Origin: Blumeriella jaapii
Lineage: Eukaryota; Ascomycota; Leotiomycetes; Helotiales; Drepanopezizaceae
Reading direction: 5' to 3'
Length of the DNA stretch: 64,000 nt
Assembly (NCBI GenBank): GCA_009599575.1
Contig: VWND01000011.1
Location: 682,001 to 746,000, forward strand
Shown here: positions 11,311 through 23,160 of the stretch, piece after piece
How positions within the stretch are numbered: position 1 is the first letter of the stretch
How the letters are laid out: every line of letters begins with the position of its first letter
Notes under the pieces: model-generated
The model's input: the letters and a program-made list of their open reading frames with translations, nothing else
Databases searched by the model: none
What the model was told of the DNA's origin: nothing
Position numbers and translations under genes: made by a program

Positions 11311-11999
11311 AAAAATTAAAAAGATTTGCGAATAGAAAAAATATAAAAATATTATCGAAGCCAAAGCTTTTATTAGCGTTATGATTTATTATCGCAATTA
11401 AATTAAAAACTTTTTTTAGAAAGCTGCATTTATTTACGTTATAATAAAAAAAAAAGTCGATTTCGTTTAAAAAGAAAAATAAAATAAAATTATAAAAGTT
11501 TTTAAAAACGATTTTTTATCGGCTTTATTATTTGTACGGATCGATTATAGCCCAAACGCAAAAAAAATTATTTTAATTATCGACGCTAATATTTTCGATT
11601 AAAAAGCTGTATTATAACAAATCGATAAAAATAAAAACGGCATTTTTTACGATTCGAAAGCGGCTTATAGTTTTTTGCGAAAATACGCTACGATGCTATT
11701 AAACGAAAATATCGAGGCGCTTTTAAAGCAATAAAAAAAATAAAAAGCGAATTATACGGCGTATATTTTATTTTAGAAACAAACGTAAAAGTTTTTGTCG
11801 ATTAATTAAATAAAAAAACCAATAATTTATTAAAAGCATTCGTTATTAATTAAATAGCTTGGATGCGATTTATAAACTTCGAAGTTAAATATATTAAAAA
11901 AACAATTAATACAGCGGCAAACGGCTTTTTCAAACGAAAACGCTTTTATTTATTTGATTTCGCTAAATAAAACGAATAAAATATTAACGAATAAATCGC
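11311..11999 (+). pseudogene. pol: I-1 RNase H
   Basis: It follows RT directly. The C-terminal landmark IAWMRFINFEVKYIKK (about 11850-11900), then TAANGFFKRKR, is the RNase H end and tether of this family. The domain would remove the RNA strand during reverse transcription. Confidence 0.8.
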
Positions 12000-12395
12000 T
12001 AACGAAATCGGCTGCTTCGCTATTTGCGCTTTTGGTTTTACAAAGCCAAAACTATTCGCGTTGTTATTTCGGCTGGCACCGCGAATAAAAAACATTAATT
12101 TTCGGGCCGAAAAAGTATTCGCGTTATTATTTCGGCTGGCACCGCGAATAAATTTGACCGAAAACGATCGAAATAAACCGATTAACGACGAAAATAAGCT
12201 TTTGATCGATAATTACGAGACCGAAAACTTTTATTTAATCGTATATTATTTAATTATTTTATTTAAATTATTTAGCGTATTAAATTATTAATTTAAATTT
12301 TTTAAAAACTAAGCTTTTAATTATATTTTAGCCGATAAGAAATTATATAAAATAAAAAATAATATATATTAAAAACGTTTAGTAATAAATAATAA
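12000..12395 (+). pseudogene. pol: I-1 tether with an in-frame 21-residue tandem duplication
   Basis: Two direct repeats of about 36 bp (12054-12089 and 12117-12152) are 63 bp apart, exactly 21 codons. Each encodes FALLFRLAPRI. The unit has kept the GC-rich string GGCTGGCACCGCG while the surroundings are AT-rich. The same duplication is in I-3 (about 34781-34880) and I-2 (about 61219-61320), so it predates the spread of the family. Confidence 0.85.
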
Positions 12396-13480
12396 AACTG
12401 ATAAATTTTAAATTATAAAAAAAGCTTACGAAAAAATATTTTATAAAAAAGCTAAAATTATTTATCACCGAATCAAAAACGATTTCTGATAGAAAAAATA
12501 CTTCGAAAATTGCAAAGCCTTCGTTAAAAGCTGTATTTTTTGCTAAAAACGAAAGCTTGGCCGAAAAAAAAATTTATTATATCCGACGTAGTTTTTTGAA
12601 ATTTAAGAAAAAGTTAATTTCGACGTTACACGCGTATTTATTACCGACCGCGAGCATACGTACTTTGTATTCGCTATCGACGATTTATTTAAATAATTTG
12701 AAAAGCGACTTTTCCGAAACGCTATTTTCGAAGCTATAGCGATTTTTTTTTAAAAAAACGTTGTATATCGATACGATTTGTTTAGCAAATTAAACGTCGA
12801 TAATAAACCCGAAAACAAAAGCGTTATCGAGACTTTTATAAAAAAATACGAAATTCAACGCATTTAAATCTCAGCTTATAATTCGAAAAGCAACGGATCC
12901 GTTGAACGAAAATATAAAAATATTTTCGACGACTTTTCAAAAGTTATTCGAAAAAGCTATAAGCGTTGATCGCGAAAGTTTTCGAAAATGCTTTTTGCTA
13001 TGCGCATATATATATACGCTTTTACTGAAATAATTTTATTTTTTATTTAATACGGCAAAAACGCTCGATTGCTTTTGGAAACAAAATAGCTTATATAAAA
13101 GTTTTATAACGTGGTTAAAATAAAAACGAAAGCAAATCTGCTGGCAATAAAATTTCAACAATTAAATTACCGCGATATAAATATAAAAAAAATAATCTTA
13201 AAAAAAAAAATATATAAAAAAGCAGCTAAAAAAGTCTGGGACAAAACCAAAATTTTAAAAACGCTAATTAAAAAAAAAAATTTGGTTTTAGTTTACGACG
13301 TTCAGCGCGCTATTAACAAATCGGCCGATACTAAACTTAATTATAAATGGCTCGGATCTTACGAAGTATACGAGGCCGAATTAAATAAAAGCTATTATAA
13401 ACTTACGGAATTCGATAAAACAAAACTGAAAGAAACGTTCGCCGCTAACCGATTAAAGCGATTTTATAAAAGAAATTAGC
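12396..13480 (+). pseudogene. pol: I-1 integrase
   Basis: The zinc-binding N-terminus is recognisable (FENCKAFVKSC, about 12490-12540). The catalytic core has Asp in FAIDDLF (12679-12681), Asp in LNVDNKPENK (12799-12801) and Glu in NGSVERK (12904-12906), i.e. the D-D-E triad. The C-terminal part is still open at 13111-13479 and ends KWLGSYEVYEAELN...ANRLKRFYKRN, the usual end of this gypsy group. There is no chromodomain. It would join the cDNA into the genome, making the 4 bp duplication seen here. Confidence 0.9.
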
Positions 13481-14139
13481 AAATCTATCCTTTGGATTTT
13501 GAATTAAAAAGCGATTCCGATTCCAGCGATTTCGACGATAATTCCGATTAAAACGATTATACTTCTGAAAAAGAAAAACTTTTTGAAAAGGTTTGGAAAC
13601 AGCCGAACGATAATTTCGCTGTTGAAATTATAATTTAAGTCGTGATTCCATTTATAACCGAAAAAAAAAAAAGTATTTATAAAATTGTTTACTAACTGTT
13701 TTATTGTTTTTATTATTTATTGTTTTTTATTGTTTTTGTTTTGCTCGCTTATATACAACTTAATTATTTTGTTTTATATATACTGTTTATTTTTAAAACC
13801 TTTTTTTATATTGTTTAGAACATTTATTGTATTTTTCTTTATTTAATTGTATTTTTTGTTTATCAAAACAAAAGCTTTATATATGTTTGAGCCGTATATT
13901 TGATATATTTATATTGCTTATATATTTTACGAAAATTATTTTTTATATATTTTATTATTTGCTACTTTTTGCACTGTTTATTTTTTTCGTTATTCTGAAC
14001 GGGTGCCTGCCTAAACAGTTATAATTTATTGGAAGAATAGTATGCGGATTTCCGTAACTTTTGGATACAAATATTTTATAGTCTCCGTACTTTTTTCTAA
14101 CTGCTTTTTAACAAATATAACACATTTTTTTTAATTAAC
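13481..14139 (+). other. I-1 spacer between pol and the second frame
   Basis: A short acidic tail (repeated Asp-Ser, SDSDSSDFDD) continues integrase to about 13560. The rest is T-rich with TATT and TGTTTT repeats and no convincing frame. It matches I-3 36210-36870. It may be an untranslated region carrying signals for the second frame. Confidence 0.55.
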
Positions 14140-17100
14140 AAATTCATCGATATTATATCGTTTTTTAAGCAAAGCGTTGCTAAACCTGGCAAATTTATTT
14201 TTAATTTATTTTGGAACGGAATTATTATACGTAATTTTTCCGAATTTAAATAAATATATAATACCGCTATTTTAAATTAATAAGCAGCTTTCGTAAAAAT
14301 ATTTATAAAACAATTCGATATAATAATTGAAAACGTTAACGAATTTTTATTCGATTACGAAGGTTTCGTTAAAATTAAATTCGTACGCAAAAGCTTTAAT
14401 TACGAAAAGTTTTTGCTAAATTACGATAACGTTTTAAAAATTTTCGCCGAAGCAAAAAAAGCTCGAAATAACAAAAAAAAAATAACAGACCGAATATTAC
14501 GCTTTTTGTTAAATTAACGAAAAAAAAATATTTAAAAATACGTTTTTAGCAAAATCACCGGTGTTATTTTATTTCGACATTTCGCTCGCTTTTTCGAAAT
14601 TATTATTTTTATTAAAAAAAAAGTTTGGATGCTAAACGCTTATATTTTTAAAACGCAAGCTTTAAAAGCTAACAATCCAAAAGCCCGCAGATTTACAAGC
14701 TTTTTTACAATTGTTTGCAAATTGGTCGACGACGTTATATAATCGTTAAAAAGAATTTTAGTCGGCTGCGAAATTTTAAATCTGACCTTTTTTTAAAACA
14801 AAAAATTAAATATCGTTAAATGCGGCATTTTTATACCGAACGAAAAAAACGACGCTATTTCGACGTTTTAAATTTACGACGACGAAAAAAACAAAAAAGC
14901 TAATATTATCCTCGTTTAATTCGAAAAGATATACGCAATAATAATTAATATTTTTAAAGCAGCTAAAATAATTCGGCGATTTTTATTTTTAATTATCGAA
15001 AACGAATCCGAAAACGAAATTAAAAGCGTGATAATAAACAATCGCTTATTCGAATATAAAAAATTTATTATATTTGTAAAAACAATTCCGGAAAAAATAA
15101 AAACAAAAAACGTAGAAAAACGCGCCGGCATTTTCGAAATTTTTTTTGTTCGGAAAAAAAAACTATTTACGTCGCTAGCAAAAAAAGCATCGCGAATAAA
15201 AACAGCCGGAAATTAACGCCGAATTATAAACTTTAAGCTAATTAATAAAAAACGCAACGATTTTATAAAATCGAATTTAAAAAACGCCGGTATTTCGAAA
15301 AAAAAAAATTTAAACGATTTTAAATCTGATTTTTCGAAATTAAATATATAAATATTAAAAACGCTTGCTGCGTTTAAAAACGTCGTACCGCTAATATTTT
15401 AAACTTTGATAAAAGCATTTAAGATTTCGATTATTACGCGATTCGACCGAAAAAGCTTAAAAAAAAATATCGAAATTATCGCGAAAAAAATTATATAAAA
15501 AGTATAAAATTAAATTATTTTATTTAAAACTTTCGCTTTCGACGACGAAACGATTCAAAAGTTTTATTTCGATATTTTTATATAAAAATCAAATAAATCC
15601 GTCAGCTTTTTTTTTTTTGCTTCGAACAAAAATTAAATTAAGTTTTTTTCGGAAAATTGCAAATATAATACGCCGAAACAAATAAAAAAAACTTTTGAAA
15701 ACGGTGATTCGTTTTTATTCGAGCTTTTTTTCGCTGAAAACTTCGATTTTTTAATTTCGTTTTTATAAATAACGTTAATATTAAAAAAAACGGCAAGTTC
15801 TGTTATTTTTATATACGCTGTTACGCGGCGTACTGCGATTTAATTATAAAAAAAATTAACGTTATCGGCTTTGCTAATCGATTCGCTATTATTAAAAATT
15901 CGGATTACGATATATTCGAAATTGATTTTAATAATTAGTTTATATTTCGACGAAAAACTGCGAAAATTATTTAAGCATATGCTAAAGCTTATTTAGGATA
16001 CGCAAATTTTAAAGCAGATTTTAAAGTATTTAACGCGATTATAAAGCTCGACTGGAATATAAAAAAATAAAAGCAACGAATATTTTTAAAAGCCGATTTT
16101 TCTGGCTTTTCGACCGAAAATGTGTTTTAAAGTCTATTTGAACTAAGCTGCGAATTCGTTAATTACGTAAGGTTTCACAACGGAGAAAATAAACTATTAT
16201 TGTATTTTATAAAAAAAAAAATAGCTATATATAAATATTATTTCCGATTGGTTAAAACCCAGAAAACGCTTATAGCTTTTTTCGTTAATATGCTTTATAA
16301 TTTATTTAATAAGCTTTCAGAATGCATCCCGGCTTTTACTTCGCTGTTTTGATTATTCGAAACTCCGGAAACTGCCGCTTCGTGGCTTATTCTAACGTTT
16401 CGATCGCTTTAAGTTTTGCTAATTCCGACCGTATTATAATTATAAAATTCGATATCGCCGACTTTTAAAAAAAGGAAAAAATCGAAAATTTTACCGACGC
16501 TATTTTCGATTATTACGTTCTGCTTGCTTTCGTATACAATTCGAAAATAATCGAAATTTATTTGCAATTATATTACGACGCCAAGCTGATTAAAACCATT
16601 TAGAAAAGCTCAGCTTTTTCGTATTTTAGCGCGTTTAAAGCAATGGTTTCGGCTATTTTATCGGATTACAGAACCGAAGGCTACGAAATAAAAAATAAAA
16701 TAATTTTTATTAGCTTTTTTATTAAGCAAAAGATTTTCGTTAAATTTAAAACTTAAAAAACCGACGGCGCGATGCTAATTTATTCGAATAATTATACGAC
16801 GCAAAAATATAAAAACTATTTCGAAAACGATAATCCGATAAGCAATCTGATATTATTTGTATTGCGGCGAAAGCAATTATAATATTTTCGGTGGTTTCGA
16901 TTGCAAACGATTATTTCCGAACCATTTCGTAAAATAGTTTTTTTTATAAGCTTCGGAGCTTTTTCAAAAGCATTCGTCGGCAAACAATCGTAGTCCGACC
17001 TATCAGTTTTACGCAAAGCAAAAGCGTTAATCGGTTTTAATTACGACGAATTAATCGATTATTTCTACGATTTTAATACAAAACTTTTTAGCGCTTTTTG

Positions 17101-17360
17101 CAAAGCGTGGAATTACGTTCAAAAGCTGGAATTTATTATTTACGAAAAAAATCGTAAAAAGCATTCGTCGCGGCGATATTTGATAATATTATCGACGAAA
17201 AAATTATTAAAACGTTCGTAAATTTAAACGATACTTCGATTAATATTTTATTAAGCTATTTTTCAGAGGAGCAAAATAAACAAAATGATTTAAACGATAA
17301 GCGAAACGCTATTTTTTCGCAAAAGCTAATAGCAAAAAGGCCAAAAACGGGTTAAGAAAC
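14140..17360 (+). pseudogene. I-1 second frame (ORF2), function unknown
   Basis: A long frame of about 1,050-1,100 codons follows pol. It reads with only RIP-type stops over long stretches, e.g. 14160-15700 in one frame (open at 15028-15216). A one-base loss near 15735 relative to I-3 shifts it, and it continues to about 17360, ending KRPKTG, a possible nuclear signal. Recognisable strings are KITDRILRFLL, LVGCEILNLT, SVIINNRLFEYKKF, FCYFYIRCYAAYCDL and FISFFIKQKIFVKF. I see no signal peptide or clear membrane anchor, so it is not an obvious env. It matches no family I know. Confidence 0.65.
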
Positions 17361-17502
17361 CAAAAGAGTATAAGGCTAAAAAGTTTGATTTATAGTTGAT
17401 TGGTTTTTAAATTATATAAGATAAATTAAATTGTATTTACTGGAGTTATGTTTTTTTTTTGGTAATAATTAAGGACGACTACGTATATTATTTAAAATAA
17501 AA

Positions 17503-17766
17503 TGTAAAACGGTAATATTTTATATTAATGGAAGCTGATAGTTTTAGTTATAATCGAGGCATGGACCTTTCCGAAACTTTCTGCCATTGATTATTTTCAA
17601 CAGGTATAAAAGCAAGGCATTTCCTTAAATAATACCATAAGTACGCAGTTTAATTTATATTTTCATTTATTCTTTTTTTCCTTTTTTCAGCTTCTAGGGA
17701 TTCCCTAGACTATCTTACCCACCGATATATGGCCGTATCAGTCTGGTTTTCCTACCTACTTTTACA
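17503..17766 (+). repeat. I-1 3' LTR
   Basis: This 264 bp LTR starts TGTAAAAC and ends TTTTACA, flanked by TCGT. It has the same order of landmarks as the 5' LTR (GTATAAAAGCAA, ATATATGGCCGTATCAG) and differs mainly by transitions. Confidence 0.94.
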
Positions 17767-19236
17767 TCGTATTAATTATTTAAAAGCTTTCGGAAAAATC
17801 GGTCGAGCTTTTAATTTTTAATATTTATTAATACCTCGTCGCTTATATTTTAATTCACCGGTCGTTTATGCAAATTAACGAAGCGCTTTATTTTAGCTTA
17901 TTATTACGCAATAAACGATTATGCGTATTTTACAATTTTTTTAATTCGAAAAGCTAAATATAAAATCTCGTCGCGATTAAGCTTTTCGATGGCCGAGCGA
18001 AAAAAACGGAGATTATTTATATTTTAAAATATACGAGCTTCGTATTTATTTAAAACTTAAAAAGGAAAAACGTTGCCGAGAAACTTATACGGCAAAATCA
18101 ATTATATAATATTTATTAAAAGTAAAAAGCGTTTTTAATTGTTTTGGTAATAAAAATAAAAAGGCGGAAGCGTTGCTTAATATATTAATTTATTATTTCG
18201 GTTTATTTATCGATATTAAGATTATACGCAGTAATTAATTTAATTTTAATTTTGAATATACGGCAAAGTTTTTGCTAAAAAACCGAAACAAATTAAGCTT
18301 TTCGATCCGAAATAATTAAATCCGGTATACCGAAATAACGCATTTAATAAACCAAAAACAAAGCTGCCAGTTTTTTCGCTATAATAATCTTATAATAAAA
18401 AACTGATAAAAGCTTTTTGAATAGGCGATTTATTATTACAAAAGCGAAGTCGTAATTATTTTCGTTTAATAAAAACTTCGTAAAATCTATCGTCAAATAT
18501 TTATAAAGTTTATTAAATATAAGCAAAAGCTTTAGAAAGCCCGGGGTTTTATCGCGCTTGGCTTTTATTCGTATATAACGATAATTCGAAACGTATTATT
18601 ATATATTTATTTTTATAGCTTTTTAATAATATTTGCGACCGACCAAAAGCTTTATTTTTTTTATTTCAGCGTATACTACGCAAAGCTGTTCGTAGATATA
18701 TCGGATTAAAAAAATTCGCAATTCGGAAGATTTTAAAAATATTATTAATTTGCTTTGAAAAAACAATTTGTTTTATCGCAATTAATAATTAAAATTATAA
18801 TTGCGGATTTGCATTTGTTATGCTTCGAAAAAAAAAAGTTTTTATTAATTTGCAGTAAATCGTTTATAATTGTATAATTATATATATCGTATGCGATTAC
18901 GAAAATTGGGTCTGCGAGTTCTTTTATAAGTATTTTATATTTTTCGTTTTCGCTGTTTTTTTCGAAAAAAATGCTATCGTTATCGTACTTATCGAAAGCT
19001 ATTTTTATAAGCGCCAGCGTAATTATATTTTTAACAGCCATTTTTTTTAAGATTTGAAAATCTAATTTATCGTTTAAAAACATTTGCTGCTTTCGAACTG
19101 TTCGCTATCGTGTTTTTAATAAAAAAATATTTTGGTTTTTGCGAAAAAAATATTAGCGAACGTATTAATAATTTCCGACCGGTATATAATTATAAAATAA
19201 AAATCGACGAAAAACTCGGCTTATCGGACTTATCGG
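17767..19236 (-). mobile_element. pol: III-b central part: RNase H-integrase spacer and integrase
   Basis: The reverse complement aligns with III-a 28228-29223 joined to 40514-40985, with no I-3 insertion, and so shows the uninterrupted family III integrase. An open 112-codon stretch (complement of 18745-19083, KLDFQILKKMA, KYDNDSIFFEKNSENEK) is the spacer between RNase H and integrase. The complement of 18344-18526 has NYDFAFVIINRLFKK of the integrase core. Stops are RIP-type. It is interrupted on the left by I-1 and on the right by I-2. Confidence 0.88.
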
Positions 19237-19501
19237 TGTAAAACGGTGATACTCTGTATTGATGGGAGTTGGTAGTTTTAGCTATGGTTGAGGCATGGAC
19301 CCCTCCGAGACCCCCTGCCACTGACTATTTTCAACAGATATAAAAGCAAAGCACCCTTTTAAATAGTACTATAAGTACGCAGTCCAATTTATATTTTCAT
19401 TTTTTTTTTTTCCTTTTTTCAGTTTTTTCTAAGAATTTCTTAGATTATTTTACCCACCGATATATAGCCGTATTAATTTGGTTTTTCTATTTATTTTTAT
19501 A
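19237..19501 (+). repeat. I-2 5' LTR
   Basis: This 265 bp family I LTR starts TGTAAAAC and ends TTTTATA, from TTTTACA. A TATAAAA box is near 19340. It retains the CCCCTCCGAGACCCCCTGCC segment that is mutated in several other copies. Confidence 0.93.
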
Positions 19502-20326
19502 TTTGATAACTTACGCAAGGATTTAAACTTCGGTGTTTCGTTTTTATATATTCGCCGATGCATTTTTCAAATTCGCAATTAAAATCGATTTCGATATTTC
19601 GCCACTACGGCTTAAAAGATCTTTTATATAATATTATTCGCAGTTGTATTATATAAAAAACCTCTAATAGCTTTTTTTATTTTACGTATAATTATTAAAT
19701 TACAAAAGTGCAATACATTTTAAAAACGGTTGAAATTACGATTAGGCAATTCTGAATTATGCGAAATTCAAAGCTCGAAAATCGCTTTTTTATTTAAAAA
19801 TAACAAATCGAATATTAGTTCGTACGCTTCGACCGTTGCGCTCGGCTTTTTTAAACTAAATCTTTTTTGATTAAACGCTTGGCGAAAACTTAATCTTTTG
19901 ATTTTGCGTTTTGTAATTATGGCAATTACAATTTGCGGCTTTTTATTAAAAATAATAAAAAAATGGCTGTACGTGCATTGGCCTGAGCCACGGAATATCG
20001 AGACCGTGGATTATATAGCAATATTATATTAATTCAATTAATTTATTAAAAAACAAGTTTTTTAATATACTATTTAAATGTCTGAACGCAATTTTATTTT
20101 ATTTAACTTTTTTAAAAAACACAAAAACTTTTTTGATAGCTTTCTTATTAAAAACGATTTTTTTTATATTAAAAACTTTTAATCTGCAATTTCAGAAAAT
20201 ATTTATTTATTTAATTCAAATCCTACCAACATTTTTATTAATATTATAAATAACGACGCTTTTCGTTTTTTTATGCGAAGCCGCATGCTTTTTTCTGGCT
20301 TTTTTAATGCACTTTTATTTAATAGC
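19502..20326 (+). pseudogene. gag: I-2 gag, N-terminal part, cut by II-a
   Basis: It aligns with I-1 6765-7587 and I-3 29491-30310, including the hydrophobic segment RFVIMAITICGFLLKII. The Gag core starts MRSRMLFSGFF and is cut after the TTTAATAGC of II-a's target. It resumes at 44457. Confidence 0.8.
20322..20326. repeat. Target duplication ATAGC, left of II-a
   Basis: ATAGC here is repeated at 44452-44456, just after the 3' LTR of II-a. Removing II-a and one copy restores the gag sequence seen in I-1. Confidence 0.95.
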
Positions 20327-20589
20327 TGTGACGACTCACTCTTTTGCCCCTCGTGTCACCCCAGCAACTACGTGTAGCTGCAAGCTTTCTGGTCTTCTGG
20401 TGGGTCTTCCATCAACTATGGAAACTATTTATATATATAAAGCTTTTTTTTTTAGCAACTTCTGCCTTTTGCAATTGTTAATTTTAAATGAATATTTTGT
20501 TACAAAACCAAAGGCTCGTTTTTCATACTATGTAAATACGGCGATTAATTAATTGATTTCCCAGCTTTTCGATTAATTAAATCGTTATA
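20327..20589 (+). repeat. II-a 5' LTR
   Basis: This 263 bp LTR runs from TGTGACGA to TCGTTATA. It keeps CpA-containing strings such as CACCCCAGCAACTACG that are mutated in other copies, so it is one of the less altered LTRs. A TATATATAAAG promoter box is near 20435. Confidence 0.93.
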
Positions 20590-20690
20590 TTATTAATAAT
20601 TTTTTTTTACGCTAGCGACGGCGTAAATTATTTTTTTCCTCGAATTCTTTACGGATTATACTAAAATGATCGACCGGTCGTAAGAAAGCT
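20590..20690 (+). other. II-a leader
   Basis: This short AT-rich leader follows the LTR. No clear tRNA primer-binding site with TGG can be read after RIP. Confidence 0.5.
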
Positions 20691-22225
20691 TATTTCCGCA
20701 TTTCGCGAAAAATAGCTTTTGTTTAACGATCTTCTTTTTAGCAAAGCTTTTCAGCTCTTGCTATTACATTTTAATCTTTTTTTTTTCAATTAGCGAAAAG
20801 CAGCCTTTTCTAGAAACTTCTTTTTCTGAAAAACAATTTTTTTTCCGAGAAAAAAAAGACAAAAGAAAAAGCAAAGCGCTAATTATTTCGCCTGCCACTT
20901 TTTTTTTACAGCCTAGCGCTGAAAGCGTTCAGTTGAAGCTTTTGCAAAATCAATTAAAAAAAGCGTAAAAGCGTAAACGATAACTTTTGGAAATTATACG
21001 ACTGCGATAAATCTTTTAATTAGAGCGTTTGATAAAATTTATCGAACGTGCTTCTGCCAGTCGCGAATCTGCTGCTTTTTCTTTTTTTCGCAACGTTTTA
21101 TTTTAATTAATAAACGCTGCAAATCAATTTCCACGCTTTTCGCGAACTTTTTTTTAAATCTTTTTCTAACGGCCAAAACCTTAACGCGCTTTTTGAACGC
21201 TATGGTTCTTATTTATTTGCTAATTTTCGACTAGCTCGTATAAAGCGCGTTTCGAATTTTGAGTTTAAATTAAATAATAGTAAAGATTACAAAGCACGCC
21301 ACTAAAAAATTAAAGTTTTCGATAACTTCGAACTTTACTACGACTATTTCGCTAGCGATCGATTTCGCAAAAATTATATATTCGATCAGGCCGAAAGCGT
21401 AACGAAAAAGTTTTTTATTCCGCGTATTTTGGACCGTTCCGATTTTATATTTTCCGAAAAATTAATTAAAAAGGTCGCCGATTTCCTGGCCGATTTTTCA
21501 AACGTTTAAAAAACGGAAAACGAGTTTAAAATATTTGCAATAAATACGCACGACGATTTTTAACGATTTTACTTGCGATTTTCCATTTTCGCAGCGAACG
21601 TTTAAATACGAATTAATAAACAGTTTCGAAACGCTTTCCGCGATAAAATACCAAAACGTTTACGAAAAAAGCTGCATTTAAAATAAACGCGTATAACGAC
21701 TTTTAAGAATTGGCTTATCGCCGTCCGTTAAAAAAAATAAAATTAATTAGCTAAACGAGTTTTATACGCGAATCGCTTTTTAACCAAGTTTATTATTTAT
21801 TAAAATGGTAAGTTTTAACTAAAGCGTATTACGAGTCAAATCCTACGTACGAAAGTCGTTTAAATGCTTTATAAGCTTTTTTTCAGCCTTTTGCTATTTT
21901 TTTTTTTCCTACGCTAAAACGCTCCTTTTGGCGTTTTTTCTTTTCGATCGAATTAACGATAACGCTCGTTTTTTATTTTATACCAGAAAGTTCAAAAAGG
22001 CTAATTTGCACGACTTTTTACGGGCCGACTTTCGATTTTATTTAAAAGCTTTTTTAAGCTGGTAAATGTAAACGAAATCGAACCGGCCGAAAATTCGCTT
22101 TTTAACAATAATAGTAAAAACGAAAACTTTTTTTTAAACGATTTTTAAAACGCATATAAAAAAGTCGAAAGCTTTCCCGCCAATCGGGAAAACGCCCAGG
22201 CCTAAGCAAAACCTTTTTTTTAAGC
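20691..22225 (+). pseudogene. gag: II-a gag
   Basis: The frame is followed through FFIPRILDRSDFIFSEKL and KTENEFKIFAINTHDDF (about 21410-21560), RFSIFAANVQIRINKQF and KIPKRLRKKL, the helical capsid-like part, to about 22190. Glu, Lys and Gln runs near 20950 suggest a coiled segment at the start. It codes for the particle protein. No zinc knuckle is visible. Stops are RIP-type (CAA to TAA). Confidence 0.7.
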
Positions 22226-22590
22226 GTATTACGCGATATGCGTTATTTTAATGTTCGAAAGCTTTTTAATAGCGATTTATTAATAATTCCTGTTATATTT
22301 ATCAAAAATAGCCTTTTGTATAAAATGAAAGCGCTCGCCGATTTTAAAGCGAACGGTTATGCGTTAATCGATTCGGCGTTAATCAAGTCCTTTTTTTTCT
22401 TTTTAAAACCTTTGATTTAATTTTTTCCGGCTTTTTTTTTTATAAAAAAATATAATAAAACTCGTGGCCATTTAATTATATATTTTATGCTTTTTAATTT
22501 TATTATTAATAACCGAATACAATCGTTTACTTTTTTTTTGATTATTAACTTCGGAAATTATAATATGATTTTAAAAAAAGCTTGATTAGC
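22226..22590 (+). pseudogene. pol: II-a protease
   Basis: It is open at 22238-22420: MRYFNVRKLFNSD, then KALADFKANGYALIDSALIK. The active-site Asp is at 22340-22342, and the motif D-F-K-A-N derives from D-S-G-A-N by transitions. The following NFIINNRIQSF block is the same as in II-c. Confidence 0.82.
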
Positions 22591-23160
22591 CGAATACCAA
22601 ATTTTATTAAATTATAATAAACGCAAGCTTTATTAGCCGAAGTCTTATCTTTTTATAGCTTTTTACGCTCGTTGTATTAAAGTTTTTTATTTGCATTTTC
22701 GAAAAATTTAATTTCGCTATCAAAACGACGCTGTAAAACGTAACAAAAACCTTAACTAATTATGGCAGACTTACGACGCTGTGCGAAGCGCGAAAAAATT
22801 AAATTTCATTCGCGGTGCCAATTTCGATAGCGACGCTAATAAAATAATATAAAAAATCATACCACTATTTTCCTAGGCTGCCGATTTCTTTTTTATTATT
22901 TTTTTTTTATTTTTTTTTTATTTTTTTTTTCGATAAAACAGCTTTTTCGTTTTACGAAAAACAGTTATATTAAAAACCGAAGGAAAACCTTCGCCGCGAT
23001 AGCCTTTCAGCTTAATATAATCGATAATTTAAACAAGCCACTTTTTGAATCTTTTAAACGATCAGTTCGAAAACGAATCTTTTAATTTATTGCTTATTCA
23101 ATTTCTATCTGCCAGATTATTGCATACGCTTTTAAGCTGATTTTCAGAAAAAAAGCAGTT
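22591..23160 (+). other. II-a protease-RT linker
   Basis: Decayed coding sequence with T homopolymers (22905-22930). It includes ATTCGCGGTGCC near 22810, part of the dispersed GCACCGCGAAT word on the other strand. Confidence 0.5.

Larger units (their letters stand above)
6498..17766 (+). mobile_element. Family I Ty3/gypsy element I-1, full length
   Basis: An 11,269 bp element runs from TGTAAAAC to TTTTACA with LTRs at both ends and a 4 bp duplication, CCGT/TCGT, differing by one transition. It contains gag, protease, RT, RNase H, integrase and a long extra 3' frame. It lies in III-b, in the integrase C-terminal region. Every frame is riddled with RIP-type stops plus a few one-base indels relative to I-3. 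Confidence 0.95.

Noticed and set aside
12557..12739. Open frame MAEKKIYYIRRSF inside family I integrase
   Set aside because: It is a different frame from the integrase core, whose Asp-containing text (FAIDDLF) matches the family; the open frame is a shadow.
14140..17360. Idea that the family I second frame is an envelope gene
   Set aside because: I see no N-terminal signal peptide, no paired Cys pattern and no single C-terminal membrane anchor. It is left as unknown.
20327..20589. First reading of the family II LTR as a solo short interspersed element
   Set aside because: Five copies were found, four of them paired at the ends of elements with gag-pol between and 5 bp duplications outside.
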